The notes under the pieces are model-generated. The model did no database searches. It saw nothing but the letters and a program-made list of their open reading frames with translations, and was not told where the DNA came from. Of a DNA stretch of 64,000 bases, positions 49,130 to 60,906 are shown in pieces. This DNA is from Diphasiastrum complanatum (taxonomy: Eukaryota; Streptophyta; Lycopodiopsida; Lycopodiales; Lycopodiaceae). Positions within the stretch are counted from its first letter, which is position 1. Each line of letters begins with the position of its first letter. Made by a program: the position numbers and the translations under genes. The DNA lies in contig CM055096.1 in the NCBI GenBank assembly GCA_029204225.1, forward strand, positions 37,396,383 to 37,460,382, read 5' to 3'.

Positions 49130-50510
49130 CATCTCCTGCACACAACCCTGCATCCTCCTTCTCTCCCATCTCAGCCGCATCCTCCTTCTCTACCATCTTA
49201 GTCGCATCCTCCTCCTCTCCCATCTCAGTCGCGTCCTCCTTCTCTACCATCTCAGTCACGTCCTCCTTCTCTCCCATCTCAACCGAGTCCATTGTCAACA
49301 TCTCAGTCGTGACCCTCTGTTCACATCTAAACCGAGTCCATCGTCAACATCCCAGCCATGACCCTCCGTTCACATCTCAGCCGAGTCCATCGTCAACATC
49401 TCAACCGCGACCCTTTGTTCACGTATCAGCCACGTCCGTCATTCCATACACAAAAAAAAAAAATTAACAAAATCTCGACCGCATCGTTTTTTGCCTCAAA
49501 TTTTGACCGAGTCATTTTTTGTCTCAAATCTCGACCGAGTCATTTTTATTCTCAAATCTTGACCGTGTCTTCTTTTACCTCAAATCTCAACCGCGTCGTC
49601 TCGACCACGTCCTTTTTTGTCTCAAATCTTGACCGTGAGTTTTGGTCATGATCTTGATCGCATCGCCTCCATCACGATCTCGACCGAGCCGCTACACTCC
49701 ATCACGATCTCGACCGTGTCGCCTCAACTCCATCTCGACCGAGCCGCCACACTCCATCAGATCTCGACCGTGTCGTCTCCACTCCATTTCGACCGAGCTG
49801 CCACACTCCATCATGATCTCGACCGCGTTGCCTCAACTCCATCTTGACCGTGCTGCCACACTCCATCGGATCTCGACCGCGTCGTCTCCACTCCATCTCG
49901 ACCGAGCCGCCACACTCCATCAGATCTCGATCGCGTCGTCTCCACTCCATCTCGGCCACAGGCCACTTAAAAAAAGAAATTCGTCAGATCTCAACCGAGC
50001 CAAAATCGTCAAATCTCAACCGCATCGGAAATTTTTAGCTCAAACCTCGACCGCAGGCTTTTGCTCAAATCTTGACCACAGATTTTCGCTCAAATCTCAA
50101 TAGCAGGCATTCGTTTAAATCTCGACCTAGCCGTTTTCTCAAATTTTGACCAGGGCTTTTTCTTAGATCTCGATCGGGGCATTCGCTCAGATCTCGACCA
50201 TGGGCATTCGTTCAGACCTCGATCGGGACATTCGCTCAAATCTTGATCGGGGCATTTTCTTAGATCTCGATCGTGAGGCATTCGCTCAGATCTCGACCGG
50301 GGCATTCGCTCAAATCTTGACCGGGGCGTTTTCACATATCTTGACCACGGGCTTTCGTTCAGATCTTGACCGGGACATTCGCTCAGATCTCGACCGCGGG
50401 CATTAGATCAGATCTCAACCGGGTTGCTTCACTCCAATCTCAACCGGCGGACCGGGATCTCTAATTGCAATTTCGACCAGACCACCATCTCGACTGAGCC
50501 TTAGAGCTCA
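49130..50510 (+). repeat. Minisatellite leader of gypsy B
   Basis: Three sub-arrays share the ATCTCGACCG core: units of about 30 bp with TCTACCATCTCAGTCGCGTC (49130-49300), units of about 55 bp with GCCGCCACACTCCATCA (49660-49970), and units of about 30 bp with GGGGCATTCGCTCAGATC (50040-50410). The array is roughly twice as long as in gypsy A. It lies in the untranslated leader before the gag ATG at 50711. Confidence 0.88.
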
Positions 50511-50710
50511 AAAAAAAAGGGCATCTACACCAAAAAAATTCTCAGAAAACACCACTCATACCAATAGAAAGTCCTTCTGATACTAAGTCTCGCCATTGAG
50601 TTCCCTACTACTTGAAAAAATAAATAGATAAATAAAAAATCTAAAAATCAAAAACCCTAAAAAAATACCAGAAACTCATACAAAAACACAAAAATACACA
50701 ACAATACACA

Positions 50711-50910
50711 ATGGACCAACATACTGATCCTGAAATGCCAAAAGATTATCCACACGAAATAAGGTCTCCGACAGTAGAACAAATCAATCGTCATAGGTTC
50801 TACCAAATGAGGTCCCAAATACACGAGCCATCCACAAACCCATTCGAGGGACAAGAACAAGATAGAGCCGAATCTTCATGAGCACGAACCCATGTTCATG
50901 GTGTTGAAAC
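50711..50910 (+). pseudogene. Gypsy B gag, N-terminal part
   Basis: ATG at 50711 opens MDQHTDPEMPKDYPHEIRSP; a TGA interrupts near 50878. The sequence is cut at 50910 by copia C inside the target duplication GAAAC and resumes at 55484, as shown by the uninterrupted homologue at 18238-18460. Confidence 0.85.
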
Positions 50911-51607
50911 TGTGAAGAATTGCCAAAAATTGGCAAATCTAGCTTGATCAAAAACCATGTAGAATAGTGTAAATTGTGTACACAAGTGGGTCCCGCACAT
51001 GTGAGGCCATGATGCCACATGGAAAACCCATCCTAATGTAGGTTAGGTCAAGTCAAGAGAGTTGGTCATGTCTATTTGGTGGTCATCCCTACTTTATAGG
51101 ACCTGCACCTAAGTTTAAGGTGAAAATTTGACCAACTAGCTACCTACCAAGCATAACTCTAGGAAATAGACTAGGGTTTCATTTTAGGTCAAGGAGAGTG
51201 AGTTAACTTCCTTATTACATGCTGGAAATCCACCTAACTTCAAGAAGGAAGTCGAATTTGGTATGTATTCCCTCTCTCCATAGTGAGAAGATAGAAAATT
51301 TTTGGAGCTCATTGGCAATCTCAAGCTAGTTCACTATGTACATTGAGTTTTTGTGATCCAAATGAAACCAAATCAATTTGTGTTTCTCAGGTTGAAGGCC
51401 GTACTACAGCCTGTATTACACACGTGTGGGCTCGGATTTCAATGTTTATCAATGCTTTTGATTGTTAATGCTTGTTGTTCGTCAAATTGCCAATCTAAAT
51501 CAACTTTTTTGTGTCTAGTTTTTTGATAGATTGTTAAGCAAGCATCCAATCACTCTTGTGGATCTTTTGTAGATCCATTTATGGTCTTAAAGTACAGTAC
51601 TTTCACA
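50911..51607 (+). repeat. 5' LTR of copia C
   Basis: 697 bp, TGTGAAG to TTTCACA. It carries ACACACGTGTGGG near 51420. Confidence 0.93.
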
Positions 51608-51619
51608 TGGTATCAGAGC
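51608..51619 (+). other. Primer-binding site of copia C
   Basis: TGGTATCAGAGC directly after the LTR. Confidence 0.95.
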
Positions 51620-52045
51620 CAAGTACAAGAGCATAAGCCATTGATCTAATGCAAATCCATTTTTAGCAAGTTTTGGTGCTAAAAACTAGTATTGAGAGGG
51701 CAAGCTAGAATCTTGATTTTGGTGAGGAGATTTGATCCCAAACTTGGTAGGGGTCCAAATCCGTACTGTCCACATGTGTGGGCACCTCTGAACCTGCATT
51801 CAATGCATGGTATTCATTTGATCCAAAAAAATTCAATTTGTGAGCTATTGGTGTGATTTTTTATGGAGATCCTAGGATAATCTACCAAGATCATTTGCCA
51901 TTGATTAGATTTGAATTTGTTTCATGGAATCTAATTAATCTAGGCTGAGTTCAAGTCCTATTAAGGTTAAAAACAGGTCTTGAAAGTACACCAAGAAGGA
52001 AGAAAGAGATTAAGTCATTTTTTTTGTCCAAAAATAGCCAAAATT

Positions 52046-52392
52046 GGCAAGATTTGATTGTAAGTAGATTTTACATCATCTTATCTTCATTCCAACTTTG
52101 TGAGGGAGTGCTAGAACTGAGATTATATGTCCATTTGTTGGATTAGAAATCTAATTTGAGTGAAAAACTACAATAGAGAGACCTTAGTGAGTTTCTAGAG
52201 ACAATCAAATCCATTTCTTGGCAAGATTTGTTTGAAAGTAGTTTTCACTTCATCTTATCTTCATTCCAGCTTTGTGAAGGAGTGATAGAACTGTGATTAT
52301 AAGTCCATTTGTTGGATTAGAAATCAAATTTGAGTGAAACACTGCAAGTGTGAGACCTTTGTGAGTTTCAAGTCAATCAAATCTATTTCTTG
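52046..52392 (+). repeat. 174-bp tandem duplication in the copia C leader
   Basis: GGCAAGATTTG at 52046 and 52220 start two diverged copies (ATCTTATCTTCATTCCA, GTCCATTTGTTGGATTAG in both). The second copy ends just before the start codon region. Confidence 0.85.
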
Positions 52393-52413
52393 TTTGTAGA
52401 AGTCACTAGTAAT

Positions 52414-54570
52414 ATGGGATCTGTTGAAGCATACCTTCTAGAAGCTAGTGAGAGGTTGAATTCTACAAATTATGCTATTTGGAAGGTTAGAATGGAGTCA
52501 CTCTTGGTGCTCCAAGACCTTTATGAGTTCTTGATTGAAGATGAAGATGAACCTCTAGGTGCACAGGAGCTAGCTAGATACAAGAAGAGATCTAGGCTTG
52601 CACTTCATTGTGTGATGATGAATGTGAGCAATGATTTGTTGAGAGAAGTATCAGCATGTACTAGTGCTAAAGAGGCTTGGGAGTCTTTAAAATCAATCTA
52701 TAAATCTAGTAACACTTCAAGAGCACTCATGATTAGAAATCATATTTTGCAAAGCATGAAGAGAAGTGAGGAGAGTGCACAGGATTATGTACTCAGAATC
52801 AAGTCTCTATATAGGGAGTTGGCTTCCATTGGAGAGAAGATTCATGATGGAGAGCTTGTACAAATTGTTCTTAATGGTCTAGGAGATGACTTTGCAAATT
52901 TGGTCCAAAGTTTTGCCATCCAAGACACTTTGCCAACTATAGAAAAACTTCACAGTGTATTAGTGGCTGAAGAGTGTAGGATGCTCCATGCAAAATCTAG
53001 GATGAGTTCCTTGTCTTTGCAGGATGGTGATGAGAAAGCCAATTTCTCATTCAAGGGCAAAAAGAAGACCAATGGAAAGAAGAAGCATCCAAAGGAGGCC
53101 AAAGAAGAGGATGATGCATCAAGCTCAAAGGACAAGTTAAAGCAAAAATGCTTCTTTTGTGGAAAGAAGGGGCATTATGCATCTGAATGCTACAAGAGGC
53201 TAAGAGCACAAGTGGAGGAGGACAAACAAGGAAACCTTGCAAAGGAGGAGGAGGAGGATGAAGTAGATGTATTCTTGATGGCATCTACATCCTCACCAAC
53301 AAGCAATAGCAATTCAAGAGACAATTGGTGGATCGACAGTGGGGCTAGCTCCCACATGTCTTGTGAAAAGGACTTTTTCTCAACCTTACACTCTTTCAAT
53401 GATGCTAAAAAGTTTGTCTTTACTGTAAATGATGAAGAGTGTAGGATAGATGGTGTTGGCACCATCTCTTTGTATCTAGAATCCTCAAAATGCATGGATC
53501 TAGAAAATGTCCTTTATGTACCGTCAATCACCAAGAATATGCTTAGTGTTGGTCTACTCTTAGAAAGTGGTTTGGATGTCCACTTTAAGCATGGTGTTTG
53601 CTTCATCTTGAAGAATGATGTTTGCATTGCAAAGGGATTTAAACATGGAAGATTGTTTAAGTTGGAAGCTAGTGTTGCTTTTGAAAGAATGAGGTTGGCA
53701 AAGGAGGAGATCACTCAAGAGGAGATCTTGGCAAAGTGTAATCTTGCTTGCATTGAGGAGGAGCATCAAAAGGAGGAAGATCTTGAGGATCAGCCTCAAA
53801 GCATGAGAGTTCCAAGGGAGTCCTCAATGACAATGTCTGAGTCATCAAATTGCATGCAAATTGTCCATTCAAGTGTGCATCTTGCAAGGGTGGTGAGCAT
53901 TGGAGAGTCTACTATCTTTGAATACTTTTTGGAAAGTATTAGTAGACATGAGGTGACTTGTTTCTTACCTTTAAGATTCATGGTGTTTATTACTTTGTAT
54001 GACAAGACCATGAAATGGGATGCTTTGAAATCTACATTTGTTGTTGATAAAGTAATTTCATTGGATAACTATTTTTGTAATAGTTTGAATAGTGTCATAA
54101 AAGATGAAACATCATTTGTATTGGAAATCTTTGGGTCCACATGCTTTGAGCATGATCATTCCAATGTAAGGACCAAAGATTATCCTATTTCAATGATAGT
54201 AATAATGGTAGTGTTTTGCTCTTCAAGTAGAGATTGTAGAATCTACTTGTTTTCAGCCAAAGAATTTGTCAATGCTGGAAATGTGATCTTTCAAGAGTGG
54301 AAGATTTGTAAACTTGAAGAAGCACCTTTGGATCAACACCTTATTCAATTCATTGATGGTTTGGAGTCAAGTCAAGTGGAGGAGAAAGCTCAAGACCCGA
54401 GGACTCCAAGAAGAACCTTGAGTATCAAGATGGAGCCATCTAGGCTCAATCATATGGATCAAGCAAGGCAAGTTGTCTTTGGCAACATTATTTATGCACT
54501 TAATATTTTAATTGATGTATCTTCAAGTGCACAAAATGCCTTGGAATCCATGGCTTGGCATGATGTTTAG
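52414..54570 (+). CDS. Copia C gag-protease with remodelled tail (718 aa)
   Basis: Open from ATG 52414 to 54570 without interruption. Gag (NYAIWKVRMESLLVLQDLYE), CCHC knuckle (CFFCGKKGHYASEC) and protease (WWIDSGASSHMSCEKDFF) are well kept. After HGRLFKLEASV the integrase catalytic core is gone. A vestige of the integrase C-terminal region keeps the original order (EIFGSTCFEHDHSNVRTKDY for the FGC...DDRTKEDP region, then AGNVIFQEWKICK for RDVIFDE). The frame ends soon after a short linker; there is no RT or RNase H. The tail is acidic and Ser-rich with unknown role. ATG 52414 is preferred as the first in-frame ATG. Confidence 0.88.
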   Translation: MGSVEAYLLEASERLNSTNYAIWKVRMESLLVLQDLYEFLIEDEDEPLGAQELARYKKRSRLALHCVMMNVSNDLLREVSACTSAKEAWESLKSIYKSSNTSRALMIRNHILQSMKRSEESAQDYVLRIKSLYRELASIGEKIHDGELVQIVLNGLGDDFANLVQSFAIQDTLPTIEKLHSVLVAEECRMLHAKSRMSSLSLQDGDEKANFSFKGKKKTNGKKKHPKEAKEEDDASSSKDKLKQKCFFCGKKGHYASECYKRLRAQVEEDKQGNLAKEEEEDEVDVFLMASTSSPTSNSNSRDNWWIDSGASSHMSCEKDFFSTLHSFNDAKKFVFTVNDEECRIDGVGTISLYLESSKCMDLENVLYVPSITKNMLSVGLLLESGLDVHFKHGVCFILKNDVCIAKGFKHGRLFKLEASVAFERMRLAKEEITQEEILAKCNLACIEEEHQKEEDLEDQPQSMRVPRESSMTMSESSNCMQIVHSSVHLARVVSIGESTIFEYFLESISRHEVTCFLPLRFMVFITLYDKTMKWDALKSTFVVDKVISLDNYFCNSLNSVIKDETSFVLEIFGSTCFEHDHSNVRTKDYPISMIVIMVVFCSSSRDCRIYLFSAKEFVNAGNVIFQEWKICKLEEAPLDQHLIQFIDGLESSQVEEKAQDPRTPRRTLSIKMEPSRLNHMDQARQVVFGNIIYALNILIDVSSSAQNALESMAWHDV

Positions 54571-54777
54571 TTTTGAAGTGTGCTACATGTATATAGACAC
54601 ATTTATGGAACATCTTGTAAGGGATCCTCTAAGAGGTGGTGAAAGATCCTTCATGGACATCATCTCTATTGGAGTCTCAAAAGTTCCTTGTTTGTAGCTG
54701 GATTTTTTAGACACTTCTAAAAGCTTTCATTGGTCTATCAAGAGAGTTTTAAATAGATCAAGCTAAATTTGAGGAGG

Positions 54778-55478
54778 AGTGAAGAATTGCCAAAAATTGG
54801 CAAATCTAGCTCGATCAAAAACCATGTAGAATAGTGTAAATTGTGTACACAAGTGGGTCCCGCACATGTGAGGCCATGATGCCACATGGGAAACCCATCC
54901 TAATGTAGGTTAGGTCAAGTCAAGAGAGTTGGTCATGTCTATTTGGTGGTCATCCCTACTTTATAGGACCTACACCTAAGTTTAAGGTAAAAATTTGACC
55001 AACTAGCTACCTACCAAGCATAACTCTAGGAAATAGACTAGGGTTTCATTTTAGGTCAAGGAGAGTGAGTTAACTTCCTTATTACATGCTGGAAATCCAC
55101 CTAACTTCAAGAAGGAAGTCGAATTTGGTATGTATTCCCTCTCTCCATAGTGAGAAGATAGAAAATTTTTGGAGCTCATTGGCAATCTCAAGCTAGTTCA
55201 CTATGTACATTGAGTTTTTGTGATCCAAATGAAACCAAATCAATTTGTACTTGTTTCTCAGGTTGAAGGCCGTACTACAGCCTGTATTACACACGTGTGG
55301 GCTCAAATTTCAATGTTTATCAATGCTTTTGATTGTTAATGCTTGTTGTTTGTCAAATTGCCAATCTAGATCAACTTTTTTGTGTCTAGTTTTTTGATAG
55401 ATTGTTAAGCAAGCATCCAATCACTCTTGTGGATATTTTGTAGATCCATTTATGGTCCTAAAGTACAGTACTTTCACA
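54778..55478 (+). repeat. 3' LTR of copia C
   Basis: 701 bp. Its first base is A where the 5' LTR has T. A 4-bp insertion lies near 55245. Confidence 0.9.
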
Positions 55479-55483
55479 GAAAC

Positions 55484-56640
55484 ATCACACACCAGATTAC
55501 ACCTGGATGGAGCTTCTGCCCCTCATGGAGCTCATTTTGAGAAGAGAACTCCCAAGCTCGATCTACCCAAGTTTGATGGTAGTTCAGACCCTCAAAGATT
55601 TTTGTAAATCTTTGAGAATGCATGTGATGTGTATGGCGAAACATCTCCCGATGCTATGGTCCAACTATTTTCCATGACCATGATCGCTAAAGCACGTGAC
55701 TGGTTTTTTAATCTCGATCGTGAAGATAAATTGGATTGGTCTAATCTGAAAAACTCCTTTATCAAGCATTTTAAACCATTTCGTTTGATAGAGAGTCCTT
55801 TTGTCAAACTGGGTAACATCAAGATGGCAGAAGATGAACGAGTACGAGACTATATTGCCTGAAAGGTCAAGTACAAGAACAACCCTCCGAACAGATGCTC
55901 ATCATCTGGTTCTTAGTCGGCCCTCCAAGATGGATAAGACACGAGCTTAAATCCAATGACAAATATACGAGTCTAAAGTTAGCTATATTTGATGTCATCA
56001 AAGAAGAAGACGAGAGATTAGATGTTGATGAATCTAGGGAATGGAAAGCACCCCTTGCTCCTGTCCAAGAGTTGAAGCAGATCGAGGATACCCAAGATCA
56101 GCTTTGGAAATCACAACTAGAGTTGCTTAATCAGCAGCATCAACGGCAAATGGAGAAACTCACCAATGAGTTTCAAAATACCTTGAAGTCTATCCAACGT
56201 AGTATGCCTCATCAACCACACACTGCCCAGGCACCTAATAGACAAAAAGCCATCTAGTGCCCACACTGTTGAGCTACGCATCTTGCTGATGCTTGTCCTT
56301 CATATCAGCCTATTCAAGCACATGCCATCCAACAATATGAAGAACAACCATCACAATCTGGACATTCCTCACATTACAATGAATACCCACCATAAAGTCC
56401 AAAACAACTAGCCATACAAGATGGCTATGCCATTACGCAAGGGACATTGAACAACAGATGTTTCATTTGTGGTGAAACTGGCCACTTCATGGTTGATTGT
56501 CTAGCCAAGACCAAGTACCATGCCGAGTGTCCCGATTGTGTCAGAAAACATAGTTTCAAAGACTGCCCAAAACAACCCAACAAGATCCTACCTGCCTGAC
56601 ATGTCAGTTATGAATTACGCTAGAATTCTCACGAGAACAC
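55484..56640 (+). pseudogene. Gypsy B gag, main part
   Basis: It continues the frame broken at 50910: KRTPKLDLPKFDGSSDPQRF, a TAA near 55606, then the Gag core (ARDWFFNLDREDKLDW, FRLIESPFVKLGNIKM). A frameshift near 55855 removes about 10 residues, then LVGPPRWIRHELKS. The zinc motifs CFICGETGHFMVDC and CPDCVRKHSFKDC are intact in sequence but out of frame with stops between. It is a better preserved version of the gag of gypsy A. Confidence 0.87.
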
Positions 56641-59004
56641 CACACGAGCACTATAGCACCCAACAATTAGACCTATTGCTGAATCAAGAAGTTACTTAAG
56701 AACTGCTACCTTATCACGACATTTACCAGATCGATAATCGAACATAGACGTTATATAAACTGAGTAATTTACAAGACGAAGAAAAAACTGATACTCCGTC
56801 ATCTGGTACTATTCCCAAACGAGAGCAACCTCCTCAAGGAATTGACATTTTACTTCCACTTTTGCAACCTCAGTTCTATATGACGATCCACTTTCTAATG
56901 AGATTTTAAACACTGGATTTAACAAACCAAATCTGAGAATCAAGAATCTACAAGCGATTCATTTTATGAATCTCATGTTCCAAATGATACTAATGGAAAT
57001 AGCATCCTCTCCTTCTATGCATTTCACGCCATATCTTACAATATCTGCTATCAATTATGGTAGATTTAGTGTCATCAACCCTGTCTTGTTTTTGACAAGG
57101 GCATATCAGAGTTTTTCTCATTACTCTACAAGACCAATGAGATATTGCAATTGTCAAGGTGAATTATCAATGTTGATGAATGAAAGTTTTGTTTGACAAG
57201 TGCCATACAGATCTCACTCTCTGTATCGTTCATTTATTTTCTTGTTCCTCTTCATCCCTTTTGTTTGATTGATTTTTGCATGAGAAATAGCTATTGTAGG
57301 AGATTCTTCCATAGAGTATCTCAAGAATACATTTTCATTCATCTATCCATCTTCAGATCACCTTGTACAGAGTTTTGGATCTTTGATTATACTGCAACTT
57401 TCAGAAATCCACGTCATGTCAGAGTTGATTTTTGTCTTTCATAGTGATATTCATCTTTGAATCAAGTACAGCAAGATCGAAACAAATTTAGCTAGTATTT
57501 GTTTAATCTTTAGTCCAGTCGCATGTTCTACATGTTTCAACTGCATATTCCAAACGTCGATCTAACCTTGAGCATGCAAGTTACAAATAACAAAATCCTC
57601 ACCAACAGATTTTTTTTTTGGGGGGGGGAAGAGTGGATTTGCTTGGATCCACTGCAAACAATCACATTGCCAGCAACAACATCAGCAAGGTCGACAGCCA
57701 AGGTCACAAAACCAAAGACAATAATGACAAGGCTAAGAAGGCAGATGCGCAATCCAAAGCAACTCAACCAGAAGAAGTACCCTAGTCGAGACAAAGATCC
57801 TTCATAAAAGGGGAAGCACAAGCATTGGGAAATCAGTCTCCTTCTTCAACCAGCCTCTTGCCATACATATGCATCCATCCTCATGCCTATCACCCACACC
57901 ATCCACTGTTGTCATCACCACCTCCACCCTTCCTTCCATTTCTCTATTTGCCATCATACCACTATTCATCTCTAAAATCCCCTGTTTTTTCAAATCTCGA
58001 TAGTCTTACCAAAGTGGCTAAAAGATCATTGCAAGTGTTTTGTGAAGACCAACTACCACATACATTATTGGTTGGTCAAACAAAAAAGAAGATCTAAGAA
58101 GCATGCAAAGCAGCAAAAAGAAACAAAGAAAAGAAGCTGAGGAGGAAATAACAAAACTTAAACAACATATGAGTTAGATCAATCTCGATCAAAAGAAACT
58201 CTTTGGGGCAATGATAGTTGAATCCCCTTCTATGAAGCCCGAAGAGATCCAAAAGTAATGGATCAAAAGAAATAGCTACAAAAAAAAAAAAAGACAAAGA
58301 CAACAGTAAGCCTGCAAGACAAAGTGAGCTCCTCACCCAGCAAGTGGTGGTCGAAGCTCGACATTGCAAGGGTCCAAGGCTGCAACTGTAGAACTATCAA
58401 GTTCCTTCGCCCTTCCACCAAGCCTTTATCATGTTTCCCTACCATCACCAAACCATCCGTCCAAATCTGTTCCTACCACCAATGTGTTGATGAGTCTATT
58501 TTCTTGAAGACTGTTAACCAAGATTTGTGCAACCTACCAATCGAAGATCTTGCTCTTCTCGTCAAGGAAAGAGCATCGACAAGACTGGAACTCCCACTGA
58601 GAGAAGAACTGCGAAAATGCCTAGAAGCAAAATGGAGGATACAAACCTCCCAAAAGTTAGTACCTGCCAAGAAATCAAAGATGAAACCGTCAATGCCAGA
58701 TACAAGTGATAAAACAAAAGATACATGGAAAGTGCTCAAGCATGTAGAGTTGTGAAGCTGTTGGGAGCTCTCCAATTTTGAGAATGTCAACCACTTGCAG
58801 CATTAAGACATTCTGGTTACATTGCGACAGATTGCAGAAAGCAGTCTTTTGATAAAGACTGGCAACAATAAGCACTTGGTTTTATGCAAGCGAACGAGGA
58901 TCTACGCTTTTCCAAGTGACAATTGAAGATGCCAATGCGGAAGCAGAGCGACATCATTCAATATGCATTGTAGTGGGTCCTACAACACATTAGGGGTGGG
59001 ATGA
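56641..59004 (+). other. Gypsy B 3' region with decayed ORF and purine tract
   Basis: Collinear with 19546-21858. A T10-G9 tract followed by AAGAGTGGA (about 57611-57638) matches that in gypsy A. Frames from about 57650 to 58990 ([35 protein letters not shown]) suggest a lost 3' ORF. The real purine tract AGGGGTGGGATGA ends at 59004. Confidence 0.55.
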
Positions 59005-60152
59005 TGTTGGCTAATTCTGACGAATCCCCAAGATACTCGGCCAGAGATACCCAAGAGCATCTCTCACCTTAGACCGAGGAGGTCTCTGAGAAGACGAGAA
59101 GAACGAAGACTGAGAACCAAGTATGAGAGCCGAGGAATTCTAGTTAGTACTGTCAAGTAGAAACTGTGTAAGCCATGGTGAATCTCGAAAGATGGAATGA
59201 CCATGTAGAAACTAGTATTTCTAGGCAAAGTAATAAATGCAAGTAGACCCCCCTTAAAGAAAGTAGAGTGAGCCACCTTTTGATGGTGACCTCTAGTGGA
59301 GAGCATTATTCCACTTGTAATTTGTGAAATGTGGAGATGCAACTAGGATGCTACCTAAGGAGCTCTCTTGCTTATTTAAGAAACTCTCTCTTTGAGAAGA
59401 GGAGCTTTTTGTATAATGTATCTACTCCATGATGAAATGAGAAGAGCCTCCACGAGTTTGGTGTGTCCTTTGAGCTCCTTGATCATGCTTGTTTCTTGAG
59501 TGATGCATTCAGATCTTGCTCGTCCATCCTTTGTGTGTGGTTGTGGATAGTAGAGTGGATTAGTTTTCTTGCTTTCCTAGAGTGTATTAGATTTTCTTTC
59601 TATCTTGTGGATTAATGTAGGAATTAGCATTCAGGTAAACTAGATAGGCTGGATCTGTGGTGTAAATCTTGCATATCCTCTTACAATCTAGTTCTTGATT
59701 GTTCTTCGGGTGTCCAAGAATCAAGAAATGTGTGTTTCTTGATTCTCATACTTCTAAAATGTTGTTAGATTAGTTTCTTGTCTCAGTTCTGTGAATTAAT
59801 GCAAGTGTATAGTTTAGGATCTAATTCAGTTTCGTTTTGCAGCATTAAAGTAGGATCTCATGGCATTGCAACCATTCTTCATGCTAATTTCTTGGTTGAA
59901 TGCCTGACCTGCATGTTTTGGTTTGAAGCATGTGATTCCAGTGCAAGAGTGACCAATTCGAGTGTCCTCTGACAAGCAAGAAACTTATAAAACGTAGATA
60001 CTTCCATTCTGTCTTATTTTGGCTTGAAACAAAAACGTGAACAGCCAAGAAAATGCCCAAGAAGCTTGATAACAGGCAAAACCATTCTTGAAAACATCAT
60101 AAGCAAGAGATCAATAGCCAACAGATCCTCTGGAGTAGGAGATCTGTCAACA
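59005..60152 (+). repeat. 3' LTR of gypsy B
   Basis: 1148 bp, TGTTGG to CAACA. Aligns with 15900-17057 and, at its right end, with 48613-48928. Confidence 0.9.
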
Positions 60153-60906
60153 AAAGTGTCCTTTGATGCCACAATAGAAGCACTTGAGCTTTAATCTATC
60201 CTTCTTTTTGCCACTTGAAGAAGCTTCCACTTGATCTTGCCCTTTAGACCACTTAACTTTTGGTTTTGCCCTTAAATTTTCCCTTTGTGAACATAGCATC
60301 CTCTTGAAGTGTCGATGTAGATCCACCTCTTGCTTGAAGTCTATATTCCTCATTGATCAAGATCTCTTGAAAATCCATCAAACTTGGCAAAGACTTTTGA
60401 ATAGCAATACTCTGAACAATGTTAGTATGAGCATTCAAAAATCCATTGAGAATCACTTGAACAAGTTCTCCCTTCTTAATGCTTTCATCAATGCAAGCCA
60501 ACTCATCATTCAATGCATTTATCCTCAAAACAAAAGTACTTGGACTTTCTTCATTCTTTTGCAAACAAGAAAAGATTTTCCTTCTTAGAGTCAACACACT
60601 AGAAGTAGACTTGGATTCATAAAGCTTCTTCAATGAATCCCAAGCTTCCAAAGATGATGTGCACTTACCAACTTCCTTGAGAAGCTCATTGGTAAAATTC
60701 ATCTTTATCATGTGTAGAGCCTTCTTGGCCCTCTTATCATACCTCACTTGATCTTGTTGTGTTGCTGGTCTCTCCTCCAAACCTACAACAATATCCAAAA
60801 CATCATTCATCTCAAGAAGTGATTCCATCCTCACTTTCCACAATGAATAGTTGCTTGAGGTAAGCCTATCATTGGCTTCCAACATGACTCCAGTTGAAAT
60901 TGCCAT
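60153..60906 (-). pseudogene. Copia P/Q gag
   Basis: Open from ATG 60906 through most of Gag (NYSLWKVRMESLLEMND, RAKKALHMIKMNFTNEL, LRRKIFSCLQKNEES). A frameshift occurs near 60270, and the sequence ends inside the knuckle (CFYCGIKGHF) at the gypsy B LTR. Very close to the Gag at 350-1100. Confidence 0.9.

Larger units (their letters stand above)
50911..55478 (+). mobile_element. Young non-autonomous copia element C with both LTRs
   Basis: LTRs at 50911-51607 and 54778-55478 differ at about a dozen sites plus a 4-bp indel by eye. The target duplication is GAAAC (50906-50910 and 55479-55483). Primer site TGGTATCAGAGC is at 51608-51619, and a purine tract (TTGAGGAGG) precedes the 3' LTR. The internal ORF has gag and protease but no working integrase or RT. 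It inserted into the gag of gypsy B. Confidence 0.94.
48613..60152 (+). mobile_element. Gag-only Ty3/gypsy element B, carrying a nested copia
   Basis: Same family as gypsy A. It has a truncated 5' LTR (48613-48928), long minisatellite leader, gag split by copia C, about 2.4 kb of 3' sequence, a purine tract and a complete 3' LTR (59005-60152). It sits in copia P/Q in the opposite orientation. No pol is present. Confidence 0.87.

Noticed and set aside
49077-50335. Long open frames on both strands through the gypsy B leader
   Set aside because: They come from the ATCTCGACCG minisatellite, whose units happen to lack stops. The peptides are pure repeats (for example SRSERMP), with no domain and in several frames at once.
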